NCBI GenBank assembly: GCA_964200075.2 | Contig: CAXNAA020000380.1 | Coordinates: 1-21,845, forward strand | Source of the DNA: Sphacelaria rigidula | Lineage: Eukaryota > Phaeophyceae > Sphacelariales | Length of the DNA stretch: 21,845 nucleotides | Direction: 5' to 3' | Part shown: piece by piece, positions 9,824 to 19,100 of the stretch | How positions within the stretch are numbered: position 1 is the stretch's first letter | How the letters are laid out: every line of letters starts with the position of its first letter | Position numbers and translations under genes: made by a program | The notes under the pieces: generated by a model | Databases searched by the model: none | The model's input: only the letters and a program-made list of their open reading frames with translations | Told to the model about the DNA's origin: nothing

Positions 9824-10057
9824 GGGTATTTCTATTTACGTCAACGTCGACGTACTGTGTTACATACGCCAACGTCGACGTACTCTGTTACATCCGCCAA
9901 CGTTGACGTAATTTGTCACATCCGTCAGCGTTCAGCATCCGTCCCACAAGCCCCGCAAGGACACAGCAACACATGGAAAACACTCACACAGTCTCTAGCT
10001 ATCGTTCAAGCCATCGGACGGAGCAAACGGGCCCGTAGCGGATGAGATACGTGCTTA
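9824..10057 (+). repeat. Left terminal inverted repeat of the MULE
   Basis: 234 bp that pairs with 20861-21066 in reverse complement, with no gaps other than one extra 28 bp unit. In the 134 bp inner portion I count 12 mismatches, about 91% identity. The outermost 8 bases (GGGTATTT) match the other end less well than what follows, so the exact terminus could be at 9824 or about 9832. Confidence 0.9.
9840..9923 (+). repeat. Three 28 bp palindromic units in the left TIR
   Basis: Tandem units at 9840-9867, 9868-9895 and 9896-9923 follow GTCAACGTTGACGTACTCTG and TTACATCC. Together with the preceding ACGT-type bases each forms a variant of the 16 bp palindrome ACGTCAACGTTGACGT. Iterated palindromes near the end are good candidates for transposase binding sites; that is inference. 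Confidence 0.85.
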
Positions 10058-12315
10058 TGGAAGAGTGAGCACCGCACTCCATGCAGTGTAGATGTCACAG
10101 CACCGCACCCCAAACCGTGTAGGATTTCAAGGAATCGAAGTCCCACCTGCCTCAAAAAGACGCAGTAATCTATTGTGTAAACTTGAGAAGCCCTTCCCTG
10201 TCGTTCGACCCATTCCACGCAGCAAACAGCTGCGCAGCTGTGTTAACAGAGCCCTAGCTGCACGGTGCAGCTGCCCACAAGAACGCCGAGTATCCATATC
10301 CCCAGACCGTGGGTACTGTCGAGATTCTATTCTGGTATTGCAGACATCTGGATGGTTGATCATCACCATCAGACCTTGTGGACGCCGGGACACTCATTGC
10401 CTACGACGCAAGTTGACACGGAACGTATCGGGACACCAAAAACATCCCCGGCGGCGAAGCTGTGGACAAGATGAAACGCTTCACCGTAGATCCCGCTGTA
10501 AAGTCACTGGCGAAGTGCAAGGATGTGCTGTCTTTTGTCGCCCGTCCCCCAGAGTTGGGATCACGGCATGGTTTACGCGTGGATTGCGCCAAGCTGGTGG
10601 AGGCGAAGAGGTGGGCCTGGAAACAGGCAAACCCCCATCAGCGGCGAAGTCCTAGCAGACTCATACCAGGTATACATCGTACGGATGCGTACCACCCAAG
10701 ATCATGTATCTCCGTATCTCCGTCATGGTCGTGGGATGCACATGAAATTGACATCACGAGACGAATCACAACCGCCATTGAATTATGCATGTTTCGGTTG
10801 GGGCATCACTCGGTACTACCAGGTACGTAAAAGGTAGGGAAGACTGCAGACGAGTCCATACGCCTGTATGCTAAACAGTACTGCATCAACAGAGCGAAGG
10901 TAGGATGAGAAGCACGCGGCGATCGTTCCCAAGATGGCGTAATCACGCACAGGGCATAACGAGTACAGGATGTAACACCTATGGGGTATAACACCCCTTG
11001 ACAAGAGAACACCGATGACATAGACCCCACCATCACAACAGAGCGCGAAAGATGTCAAGAATCTGGGAGATAATAATGCAAGCCTCGTTTTTGTTGAAAA
11101 AAGTGAAGGAACCACGGGTGAACAGTTTTGCTGACCCCGACGAGAACGTGATATTCACAATTCGGAAAGGGCAAGGAAGTCGGCACTTTGGTCATGACTT
11201 GTGTTTCTTTTTTTTTTTAGTGTTTTCTTTTTTATTATTTTTTTTCTGTTTTTTTCTGCGCTATCCCCTGATTTCTGCGCCTCCCTCCCCTTTTTCCGCC
11301 CCTGCTTTTGCACAAAAACTCACCCGCCAACGGTTGAGACAATACCAAAAAGGGGGAAAAGTTAAGCTAGGCTAGTAAAACGGTGGGGGACCACGTGGGC
11401 AGCCCTGTTTTGACTTGACTTTTGATCGGGGCTCCCCAAGGTACCAGCCTGGCTCAACGGTTGACGTGAAACGTCACCTGTATCCACAAATCAGCAACAT
11501 TAACTGGTTTTCATGCGATTTTTTGTCACGGCCCTTTTTCGGCGCAAAAGAAAACGGTATTGCGCTTTTTCTGCGATGGCATCTGCTCAATTTTCCAAAA
11601 ATCTGCGACTTATTGTTGTCCTCCTGCTCCTCTTTTTCACGGCCGTTTTTCTGCGCAAAGAAATGGTATTCTTCTTTTTCTGCTTGTTCTGCGATCGCAG
11701 AAGGAGCGCAGGCCTATTGGCAGTTGAGAATCTGGAAGAATGCACTGCACCTCAGAATAACGAGATACCGCTTCCACAACCACAGTGACTCAACCAGGCC
11801 TCCACGCAAGCGGCTTCCTCGGTAAATGCACGCGGCCATTTGACTACCCCCGAAAATCTCTCCGCACGAAAGTTCACACCTCTTCAGAGGAATAAAACAC
11901 CGCTACTAGAGGACGAGTGACCTCTGGGAGGATTTCATGTTGTGCTGGGTCCATCTCCCTCCATCTAGAGCGACTACCTGTGGCCTGTTTCCCTACCGGT
12001 GTTCAACCCCTGAGCAAGAGGATACTACCCACCCTCCACAGGGATGAAACGGTTCCACCGAGCTTCTGTCCCCTTTGGAACGGTGAATTTCGTATCGAGG
12101 GATTTGGAGGATAGTCAACAAGCCGCATGTGAAAGTGGCAAAAGACGTTGATATATATTGGGACATCAAATCGACTATGGCATAGTGTTAGAGCTGTACT
12201 TTGTTTGAAGCGGATGGGGAACAGGGTCATCGATATCGAGGTCCACCCGACACGTCATCAAGAGGTGTGACGTACAAGTCGCGGAACTCCGTTTGCGTCG
12301 AAGATCTGTTTTCAG
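10058..12315 (+). other. MULE 5' region, mostly unassigned
   Basis: Apart from the possible exons at 10414-10830, no coding stretch is convincing. 11205-11265 is very T-rich. An imperfect ~50 bp direct repeat begins TCACGGCC at 11526 and again at 11637, each followed by a TTTTT tract and a GCGCAAA-like segment. The promoter of the transposase gene should be here, but I cannot point to it. Confidence 0.4.
10414..10830 (+). CDS. Possible 5' exons, unknown product
   Basis: Two neighbouring segments look coding. The first (about 10414-10568) is open after a TGA and contains KMKRFTVDPAVKSLAK. The second (about 10626-10830) is in another frame, preceded by an AAACAG acceptor-like end and followed by a strong CAG|GTACGT donor. 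It contains SGEVLADSYQVYIVRM and NYACFGWGITRYYQ. The frame change could be a short intron or a frameshift. They may be early exons of the transposase gene or a second gene carried by the element. I do not recognise the product. Confidence 0.25.
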
Positions 12316-12930
12316 AGACACACACAATCTCACTCTTCGGCCCTCCGTCATGTGCCTCCTCGGATGCATGTCGTCAAGGTCAAGAAGGATCTCCTGAAGA
12401 AGGGAGTCGACGTGGACAGAGTAACGGAGGCCCTTTTGAAAGGGGCAAACCCCGAAGATGGTGGTGGGGTTGGCATCGCTTTCCAGTGCATCGGGAACGG
12501 GGACTGTTTCATGAATGCCGTCGCGACGCTGATCATCGCGAAAAGTAGGAGGGGCGACCGTCGGAAGGCCATAATGCGGCTGGCCAAAAAGCTGAGACTG
12601 GCCATCGTGATCACGGGGATCAAGTACATGGAGTTGTTCCTCGGTGACCAATAGGATTTTTATGGAGCCTGGCCCTGCTACAGCACGGAAGTCAGGGAAG
12701 ATCTGGCAACCTCCGGGTGGACCGTGTCTCCCGGAGTGGACGACGGGTTATCTCTCGACTCGACAGACACCGCACGGTTGATGTTCGTGCGGCAGCTGTG
12801 GCATATGTCTGCGCCGGGGGTTTTCACGCAGCAGTTCGCATTCCCCATCATGGCCATTGTCCTAGGAGGTCCGCTGAGGGTCTTCAATCCAAGGAAGTTG
12901 GTGTTGCACTTTGGTGAAAAGCGGGTGTGA
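12316..12930 (+). pseudogene. OTU-like cysteine protease exon
   Basis: The exon follows a strong acceptor (CTGTTTTCAG) and is open, apart from a TAG at 12652-12654, to a TGA at 12928. The first half has a basic helix-like start (VVKVKKDLLKKGVDVDRV) and FQCIGNGDCFMNAVAT. This resembles the OTU catalytic-cysteine motif GDGNCLFRA, with the Cys codon at 12505. After the stop the same frame reads RLMFVRQLWHMSAPGVFTQQ and AIVLGGPLRVFNP, matching the second conserved OTU block (roughly WGxxxEL..A....PIxVF). The catalytic His is not certain; LVLHFGE near the end is a candidate. OTU enzymes cleave ubiquitin-like conjugates. Its purpose in a transposon is unknown. Being ahead of the DNA-binding exons fits an N-terminal domain, but a separate gene is possible. 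Confidence 0.6.
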
Positions 12931-13178
12931 ACACAGTTGGTGCGATTTCAGCGATTTTTTTGTTACGATGGGGATCGCCTATCGGATACCCGCTCGGAGG
13001 AGACGGACAACGACAGTAAATGATGTCATGATGTCATTACGGTATGGTTTGCAAGCGCTATAGAATTGACTCGAATACGCAACCTCACTCAATCCCAAAC
13101 GTGCGTCCCCTTTCACACAGCGCTGGTTCCACTTTCCCCACCCGACGGTGTCGGGATTACAAGATTTTGATCGGGGGC

Positions 13179-13309
13179 GGGGGGGGGGGGGGGGGGCGCG
13201 GGTGGGGCATGGGTATCTTCCTTGTTTTTTTCTTTTTTCGCCACCGGGGTGGGGGGATTGCCGNNNNNNNNNNGGGGGGTGTCGCGGGGGGGGGGGGGGG
13301 GGGGGGGGG
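13179..13309. repeat. Homopolymer G runs flanking an assembly gap
   Basis: 18 G at 13179-13196, ten unknown bases at 13264-13273 and 24 G at 13286-13309. They fall in the presumed intron between 12930 and 13472. The gap length is probably arbitrary, and the G tracts could be collapsed or artefactual. Confidence 0.9.
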
Positions 13310-13471
13310 CTACGGTTTGGACAATGGTACTCTCACTCGTTTCTTCGTGTTCTCCCACCGGATAGGGAGGATTCCCACGGTATACTGCGGACACAGGGGG
13401 CCAAGAAAATAACGGGAGCAACGCAGGCGCGGCGCCGGTTGCGAGGATTGGTCGTTCATTCACCGTCACAG

Positions 13472-14550
13472 GTTCCCCCGACGACACCTGGGGCTCTGTC
13501 TTCGCCGAGCTCCTGCGCGATTCCCGCCAGGCTGGTTATGAGACGCTGCGGGTGCGACGGGTGATAAAGGTGGGTGCCATGCAGCAAGGAACAGGTGACA
13601 TGACAACCACATGAACACACGGGGCATGCTGTCACGAGCGATCAGCGTTGGGCACATCGCCTCTTCGCGCGGAATAAATGAAGAGGAGACCTTATGCAAT
13701 GAAGATGTGACAAAATCAACGAATCCCGCCCGATCGCAAACACTTGTATCCTTCATCTTGCAGACGGCGGACGGGTCGAGGTACACTTACTGCAAGATCG
13801 AGTGCGAGCATTCGGGACAACCTCGGATAAAGGATCAGATGAAGCCGGGTGGCTACCGTCGAGCCGTCAATCCATCACATAAGGTCAGTGAACACTGTGT
13901 CGGGAACCTGGCGTATGTTGGTAGAACATACGAGAGCCTCACCACACGATGTTGGAGGTCGATGTTCCCACGATTTCTGTGCAACGTTTTTTTGTCGTGC
14001 CCCCATAGCACACGTGTGTTGGTGCTCACGATCCCACACCATGAGCACGACAGGATGCTTGTCGGCAACTTTGTGCTCAGAGGACGCCTCCACTCGTAAC
14101 CTCCTGGACAGGTGGGATGTCCATTCGTTGTCGGCATCAGCTGGGCTCTTCGGGATGATGCGCCACACGTCACCGTGGTGAGTGCTGCCGTCCGAACCCA
14201 GTCGCCAAAAACTACATCTTTTTTCTGCGTTTCGGGCGCGGGCACGTGTAGCACCCGACAACATCCACCCCCTCCCCCTCCTTCCGCTCGCCTTGATTCC
14301 GTACCACCAGTCCCGTGAGAACCATGACCACGACCCGCGGGCATCGATCACAAGGGCCGATCCTCGTATCCTCCCTACCTCCATCGTTGCAACGAGGGAA
14401 AGAGATTTTCGGAGGTGGACAGCGGCTGGCCTCTGAGCGGGGGACATTATAAAATTACTCGAAGCGGATGGTGGTGGTTTGCTACTCGGCAAAGATGGGA
14501 AAAAGAAGGGAAGCGAGGACCACTCTGACAGAGGATGGGGCGGGAAGCGC
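13472..14550 (+). pseudogene. FAR1/WRKY-GCM1-like DNA-binding exons
   Basis: Four exons (13472-13560, 13764-13883, 14112-14177, 14311-~14550) join in phase 0. They encode DDTWGSVFAELLRDSRQAGY, a segment with YTYCKIECEHSG, GCPFVVGISW and finally ENHDHDPRASITRADPRIL. The spacing of Cys residues followed by an H-x-H-like motif is what the FAR1-type zinc DNA-binding domain of MULE proteins looks like. Such a domain would recognise the TIR. A linker with TAAG and AGDIIKLLEADG follows, interrupted by TGA at 14434-14436. The donor after 14550 (CGC|GTGTGG) is weak. Assignment rests on motif order and position ahead of the transposase core. Confidence 0.6.
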
Positions 14551-14699
14551 GTGTGGGATCTATTCTCTCGCGACGCGAACCATTCCTGAGTAGTGGCGGT
14601 TCAACCCTCGGCATTACTCGGGAGAGTCCTGTCCACCCCTTACCGTGTCATTTGTTTTCCTGTCCCTTTTTATGTTTGCGGTGGATGATCACGTTCCAG

Positions 14700-16554
14700 G
14701 TCCGCAACATGATGCAGAAGGTGCAGAAGGAACTCTACTGCTCTCCACAGGATGCGACCGAATTCTTGCCTACCCTCAAAAGCGAGCCTGGTATGTTCTG
14801 CGAATATAAACTGGATGCAGAAGGAAGACTCGTGGATGCATACTGGGCCACCGCAGAGCAGCAACAGAAGTGCGTAACATATGGAGGGTGCATCCAGTTG
14901 GATACGACGGTGCTCCTGTGCAGGTCATAAGGTATGTCGGGATGTGTTCCAAGCTTGCTGTCTCTGTATCCGTACTTTTTTCGTTGTTCAATGATGCGCG
15001 CCGTCACCGACCCACGTGTAATGTGGTTCGCAGATACGGATGCCCTCTTCTCTTTGTGGTGGGCGTGGATAGCGAGAATCGCAGCTGCATCCTGGGGTAC
15101 AACCTCTTGCGGTCTGAGTGCACCGAGACTCTCGAGTGGATTCTTGACAAATACTGCCGAGCGAGTGGTGGGCGCCGACCCAAGGTATCCTTCACGCCAT
15201 GTGAACATACTTTTCAACTCTCGAGACTGAGAAGTTCTGCTGCTCCCAGAATTTTTCTCCGCCGATGCACTACTTGCGACAGTTGCCCCTCTTGACACGG
15301 ACTGACGTGTTGGTGGTTATGGTGACAATATTTCTCAATTTTCGCTGCTGCACAGGTTGTGCTGTCAGATGCGGACCTAGCAATATCGGCTGCGGTGGAG
15401 ACATCCTGGCCCAGCACACTCCACTTGTATTGCTTACGGCACATTTTCAAAAACGTGCCGAAGAATTGTTTTTCTTCGCTGAGCGAAAGTGATCGGTCAG
15501 TATTCATGCACAAATTCTCGTGCGCAGCCTACGCAGCCACTCCCGAGGTGAGGGGTGGTATGTGGTATTCGTCCCAAACACCGTCGGCGGGTCCCTCAAA
15601 GTGTACGTCGATGGGCGCACGTGCTGACGGAGTATCATCTTGGTTGTACGCGAATCTCATCAGGAAAACGGTAACGGGCAGGAGTTGAGCGATCTCACTC
15701 GTGAAAAATCCCCCCTGCCCCTGTATTGCGTCAGGTATTCGTTCGCTCCCAGCATGAGGTGGAGACAATGGCCAAGGGGACCAAGTGCGAGGGCTAGATC
15801 GCCGACATGTTCGCGTGAGTACACAGCACAAGTGGCAGAAACCCCCAAAGTGGGTCTCATTTCCAGGACCATGGCCTCCACGCCGCAAACTGCATACATC
15901 CGTGTCTATCGGTGGTCGTTCGTGGGCACAAGTTGGAATGCTACTGAACCCGACCCTCCATCCGGCGCCGTGTGTTGCATCCACTGACCGGTCTCTCCAT
16001 CCGTTCAGGAAGAAAGAAAATTGGACTTTTTCCTGCCGGCCGACACATCTTACCCTGGGTATAGTTGCGACGCAGCGAACGGAGGGTCTGTTCGGGGTGG
16101 CAAAATAAACTGGCATCCATAGGGGCCTGTCACTGTGCGCCCTTTGGGACAAACTTCGTCAGTTGGAAACGCGCCTGTTGATGAAGACCGAGAGGTGAGG
16201 CGCTACACGCTTATGCACAATCCCAATTCAGGAGATGAGGATCGCCTGGATCTCGGGCAAGCGGTGGTCTTGTTTGAAATAATAGCCGATCTTGGATTAC
16301 CTTGGAGCCGCCTCTTTCACTAACTCGTGTTGGATGGTCGCGTGTCTCGATCCTTAACGTTGTGCGTGAACAGCAACCGTGATGTGTCTTCGTGGCCGGC
16401 AAATTTCAGAAACTCGCTCCCACTCGCAATCGGCTTGAGGTTGAGGACAATTCATGAATCAACGGGCTGGTCAGTCACTCAATCCGTCGATGATCCCGTG
16501 CAGCTTGACTAATGGAAGTCATTGTAGTCTCGTTCCATGGGCATACAAATCCTG
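14700..16554 (+). pseudogene. MULE DDE transposase core
   Basis: Exons 14700-14923, 15034-15184, 15356-15547, 15735-15814, 16009-16194 and 16410-16554. The catalytic strand IQLDTTVL holds the first Asp (codon 14901). After the first intron comes LLFVVGVDSENRSCILGYNL. The second Asp is in VVLSDADLAI (15368), followed by the MULE C-x2-H motif YCLRHIFKN. The acidic third residue is the Glu of LGIVATQRTEGLFGVAK (16082). The remainder, GLSLCALWDKLRQLE, is helical. Stops occur at TAG 15795, TAA 16106, TAA 16510 and TAG 16525. All three catalytic residues survive although the frame is broken. One donor, CAG|GTCATA at 14924, is unusual: a better GTATGT lies 7 bases on, but using it would add a stop. 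Confidence 0.9.
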
Positions 16555-16654
16555 GTAAGTTTGTGTCTGTTGAGTCTCACGGAACTTGGTCTTTCGGATG
16601 TCCGACAGACTATCGTCCCGCCGCATCGATACCGGGAGAACATTCGCTGTGCAG

Positions 16655-16726
16655 GACCTGGGGAGCATGTTCCGACCCATTCTGGACAGTCTGCGGGCCA
16701 CCAGGGCGAGTAATTACTGCGAGAAG
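16655..16726 (+). pseudogene. Short transposase exon before the SWIM exon
   Basis: A 72 bp exon with AG before and GTCAGT after, phase 0 at both ends. It encodes DLGSMFRPILDSLRATRA and ends SNYCEK, matching the helical segment that precedes the SWIM region in MULE transposases. It continues in frame into ELRVEFSNGC at 17419. Confidence 0.7.
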
Positions 16727-16878
16727 GTCAGTACTGACTTGCGTCGTATCGACTCGGAGTGTCCCGTACGTAGCACACCATGATTACGCTGCGTACACCG
16801 CGGGTCTTGGCGTCAGAATTGCTACGCTTGTCGCTTTCAGGAAGAAATGCTGTCGGCGGTTGCCTCTAAGACCGACTT

Positions 16879-17347
16879 TTAGACCGACTTTTATGCACTG
16901 GAATGTAGACTTGTACGAGTTGACGATTTCAGCAACAATATCAGGTGATTCCCTCCGGCGGATTGAGTTTTCGGACCCCAGCCCGTTGGACAATGTTTTT
17001 CGGCTATCTGTGAGCAAGCCAGATCAATTCTCCGATTCCCTACACGTCGACTTTGTTATGTGACCTTTCCGAAAAAAATCCAGGTACTCTACGATCTCGC
17101 CGCCGCGAGATTGACGGAGATGCAGTCGAGATCCTAGAGTTGCCCGTTTTTTTTCAGGAACGTGATACATGAAAGTCAACGTCGAGGGAATCGGATCATT
17201 GATCTGGGTTGCTCACAGCTAGCCGCAAAACATTGCCCAACGGAGTGGGGTCCGAAAAATCAGTTCGCGTGAGGAAACCGCGTAATATTGTTGTTCAAAT
17301 CGTGAATTCGTACAAATCCAGATTCCGGTACATAAACGTCGGTCTAA
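16879..17347. mobile_element. Foldback/MITE-like element in an intron
   Basis: The left arm 16879-17100 and right arm about 17126-17347 are reverse complements over about 220 bp, roughly three quarters identical, separated by a ~25 bp loop. Matching landmarks include TTAGACCGAC, TTTTCGGACCCC and TGTGAGCAA. The host intron is 692 bp; without this element it would be about 220 bp, like its neighbours. Weak similarity continues outward towards 16866 and 17372, and no clear target duplication is seen. It contains no coding sequence, so it is non-autonomous. Confidence 0.8.
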
Positions 17348-17418
17348 CAACGCTCAGGATATAAAGTCGGGTTGTGCGATTGAAATGACCGCCTCGTGCT
17401 CTTTTCTCGCCCATGCAG

Positions 17419-18480
17419 GAGCTCCGAGTGGAGTTCTCAAACGGATGTCAGGCTTACGATGTCAGCATCGCACGAGGGCCAACGGATGCCGACGGCAGAC
17501 CGATCCCTGTCAGTGCTGCCTATGTTCGCCGCTTGTCGTCGGTGAAGCCCCGAGCGCAGATCTTGCAAGAGGCGCCAGATTTAACGGACCTGGAAAATTA
17601 CTTTCACGGCGCGTCGGACGCCAGCATGTGGGCGCGCACTTCTCTGGAGACATTTTTGAACGTGATTGCTGACGTCCCCGCTGAGGCCGTGGCGATAGTA
17701 CAGTACAAGCTCACAACTCGGGCGTCGCGCCCGAGCCATCTCGTCGTTTTGGGGCCCAGAAAATTTCATCTATGTTCTTGCCTGCAGCTTCTGCGCCGTG
17801 GACTACCGTGCAGGCACTACTTAGCCGTCTTGCCGCAAATGTTGGAAAAGCTGGTGGACGCGGGTGGCGAAGTCCAACACCTGTTCGACAGTGCGTGTGT
17901 GCACAACCGTTGGCGGGAGCGAACCGATGGCCAGGACGCTCCGTGGAGCGTGAAGCAGGTACTCCGGTCGTCGGGGCATGGTGAAGGCTGGGACGGAGTT
18001 CGCGACGGTGGCAGCAGCGGTGGTTGGGGACCTACCCTTGACAACAGTGCCGACGGTGTGCACTCCCCAGAGCCAGCCGAGTCGAAACGAAACGCCAGAG
18101 TGGAAGCCGATCAACGACGCATCTTCGCCACGTTGATTGCGCGCTTCAAGGAGGAAGCAAATACCATCATCAGTTCCGTAATATCGCCGGCAGAGGCGTT
18201 GTCGATCCAAACGCAAATGGTGGCATACCGGTCTAGTCTGATCCATATGGCGAAGGGCGCACCCGGGCCAGGCAACCCGGCAAAGCCGCCACAAAAAGGT
18301 CGCCCGAAGGGATCAGGCAACAAACCGAAGTTTAGTACACGTGAGGTGGGTAGGGGTAAGGTGAAGGGCAGCGTCAATGTCAAGGAGGAGAGAGCGTCCA
18401 ACCCTCAGCAGCGGGGGGGCAATTCCAAGCGCACCAAACGCCACAGAGACTCGATGGAGACGCGAGGATCCCGGCCCATG
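17419..18480 (+). pseudogene. SWIM zinc finger exon and basic tail
   Basis: This long open exon follows CCCATGCAG. It begins ELRVEFSNGC, and at 17761-17830 has the SWIM motif C-x-C-x9-C-x-H: FHLCSCLQLLRRGLPCRHY, with Cys codons at 17773, 17779 and 17809 and His at 17815. SWIM fingers are standard C-terminal parts of MULE transposases and FAR1-type proteins. After about 17880 the sequence is low complexity, Gly/Ser-rich and then helical. From 18290 it is strongly basic, with an AT-hook-like KGRPKGSGNKPK and Lys/Arg clusters (KRTKRHRD) that could serve as nuclear localisation signal and DNA contact. No stop interrupts this exon. The frame remains open to 18840, but composition becomes less protein-like after about 18480. 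Confidence 0.85.
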
Positions 18481-18679
18481 ATCGTTGACCGCGAAAGTGC
18501 ACCCTGGAACGGTTGTCGCATGATCGACCCGCGCGCCCTTGGTTGCCGATGTTCTCTTCGAGCTTCTTATCGGAAAATTGATGTTTGCTGTCGGTGCCCC
18601 GCTTTGTCAGTCAGTACTGGTAGGACACGTAGACGGTGTATCACGGTGTATGTGGCGAGGTTAACGGTGGGGGCAACGG

Positions 18680-18922
18680 TTGTACGGTTCACCCGACCTC
18701 CTGCCCGTGCTACTGGTATTGTGTGGAGCCGACCTGCAACTATGTTTGTTGGTAAACGTATTACGGGAGGGAGCGATTTCCGATTACCTACTACGCAGTG
18801 TGTTATGGTGTATGATGTGTGGTCGACATTTCACGCGTAGGGAGTGCGTCGGCCACGTGTACTGCACCAGGTGTGGGGAAGAAGATTCCAATGCAGCACT
18901 TGAAGTAGAGTTTGACAGTTGA
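18680..18922 (+). pseudogene. Terminal Cys/His zinc-like segment
   Basis: In a different frame from the SWIM exon, the last about 40 codons read LWCMMCGRHFTRRECVGHVY then CTRCGEEDSN, giving C-x2-C-x11-H-x2-C-x2-C before a TGA at 18920-18922. This spacing looks like a small zinc-binding knot. A CTACGCAG acceptor-like end precedes it at about 18801, so it could be the last exon of the transposase gene. Alternatively, a frameshift separates it from the SWIM exon. The family was not recognised. Confidence 0.4.
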
Positions 18923-18928
18923 GAGATT

Positions 18929-19100
18929 CGGAAACCCAAATTGGCAGTATAGAGTCATAGTGGGAGGGGGGGAAATGGGGCTGTGTACTGTTTGTTTTGC
19001 CCCTCTTTGTTTTGCGACTGCGCAGTGTCAACACAAGCACTCTACAGCCCCGTTTTTTTCCCTTCCACTATGACCCTATACTTCCATGCTTGGTTTGCCG
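18929..19100. mobile_element. 172 bp hairpin (MITE-like) element
   Basis: The two halves are reverse complements almost throughout. The left begins CGGAAACCCAA and the right ends TTGGTTTGCCG. The strongest pairing is between TATAGAGTCATAGTGGGAG and CTTCCACTATGACCCTATA, plus GGGGCTGT and ACAGCCCC. The loop, around 19000-19020, is T/G-rich. It lies 6 bases after the stop of the terminal zinc-like segment. No target duplication is visible. Confidence 0.75.

Larger units (their letters stand above)
12316..18922 (+). pseudogene. MULE transposase gene with OTU, FAR1-like, DDE and SWIM domains
   Basis: Proposed exons: 12316-12927, 13472-13560, 13764-13883, 14112-14177, 14311-~14550, 14700-14923, 15034-15184, 15356-15547, 15735-15814, 16009-16194, 16410-16554, 16655-16726 and 17419 onward, perhaps with a further junction before 18922. 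All have AG before and GT after. From 13472 on each junction preserves phase, including the 2+1 splits at 14923/15034, 15814/16009 and 16194/16410. In-frame stops at 12652, 14434, 15795, 16106, 16510 and 16525 interrupt otherwise continuous conserved sequence. The encoded protein would act in the nucleus, binding the TIRs and moving the element by DDE chemistry. The link between 12927 and 13472 and the 3' end after about 18480 are the least certain parts. Confidence 0.8.

Noticed and set aside
13044-13564. Gly-rich and Pro-rich ORFs over the gap
   Set aside because: They are produced by the G runs and unknown bases, not by protein-like sequence, except for the 13472-13560 stretch, which is used in another frame.
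13875-14492. 205-codon minus-strand ORF
   Set aside because: It is antisense to the FAR1-like exons and has no motif support.
15529-16152. 207-codon minus-strand ORF
   Set aside because: It overlaps transposase exons and introns read on the plus strand, which show conserved motifs and phased splicing.
12652-16527. Stop-codon reassignment as explanation for the in-frame stops
   Set aside because: TAG, TGA and TAA all occur as interruptions, and the retrotransposon shows the same kind of decay with other lesions; mutation is simpler.
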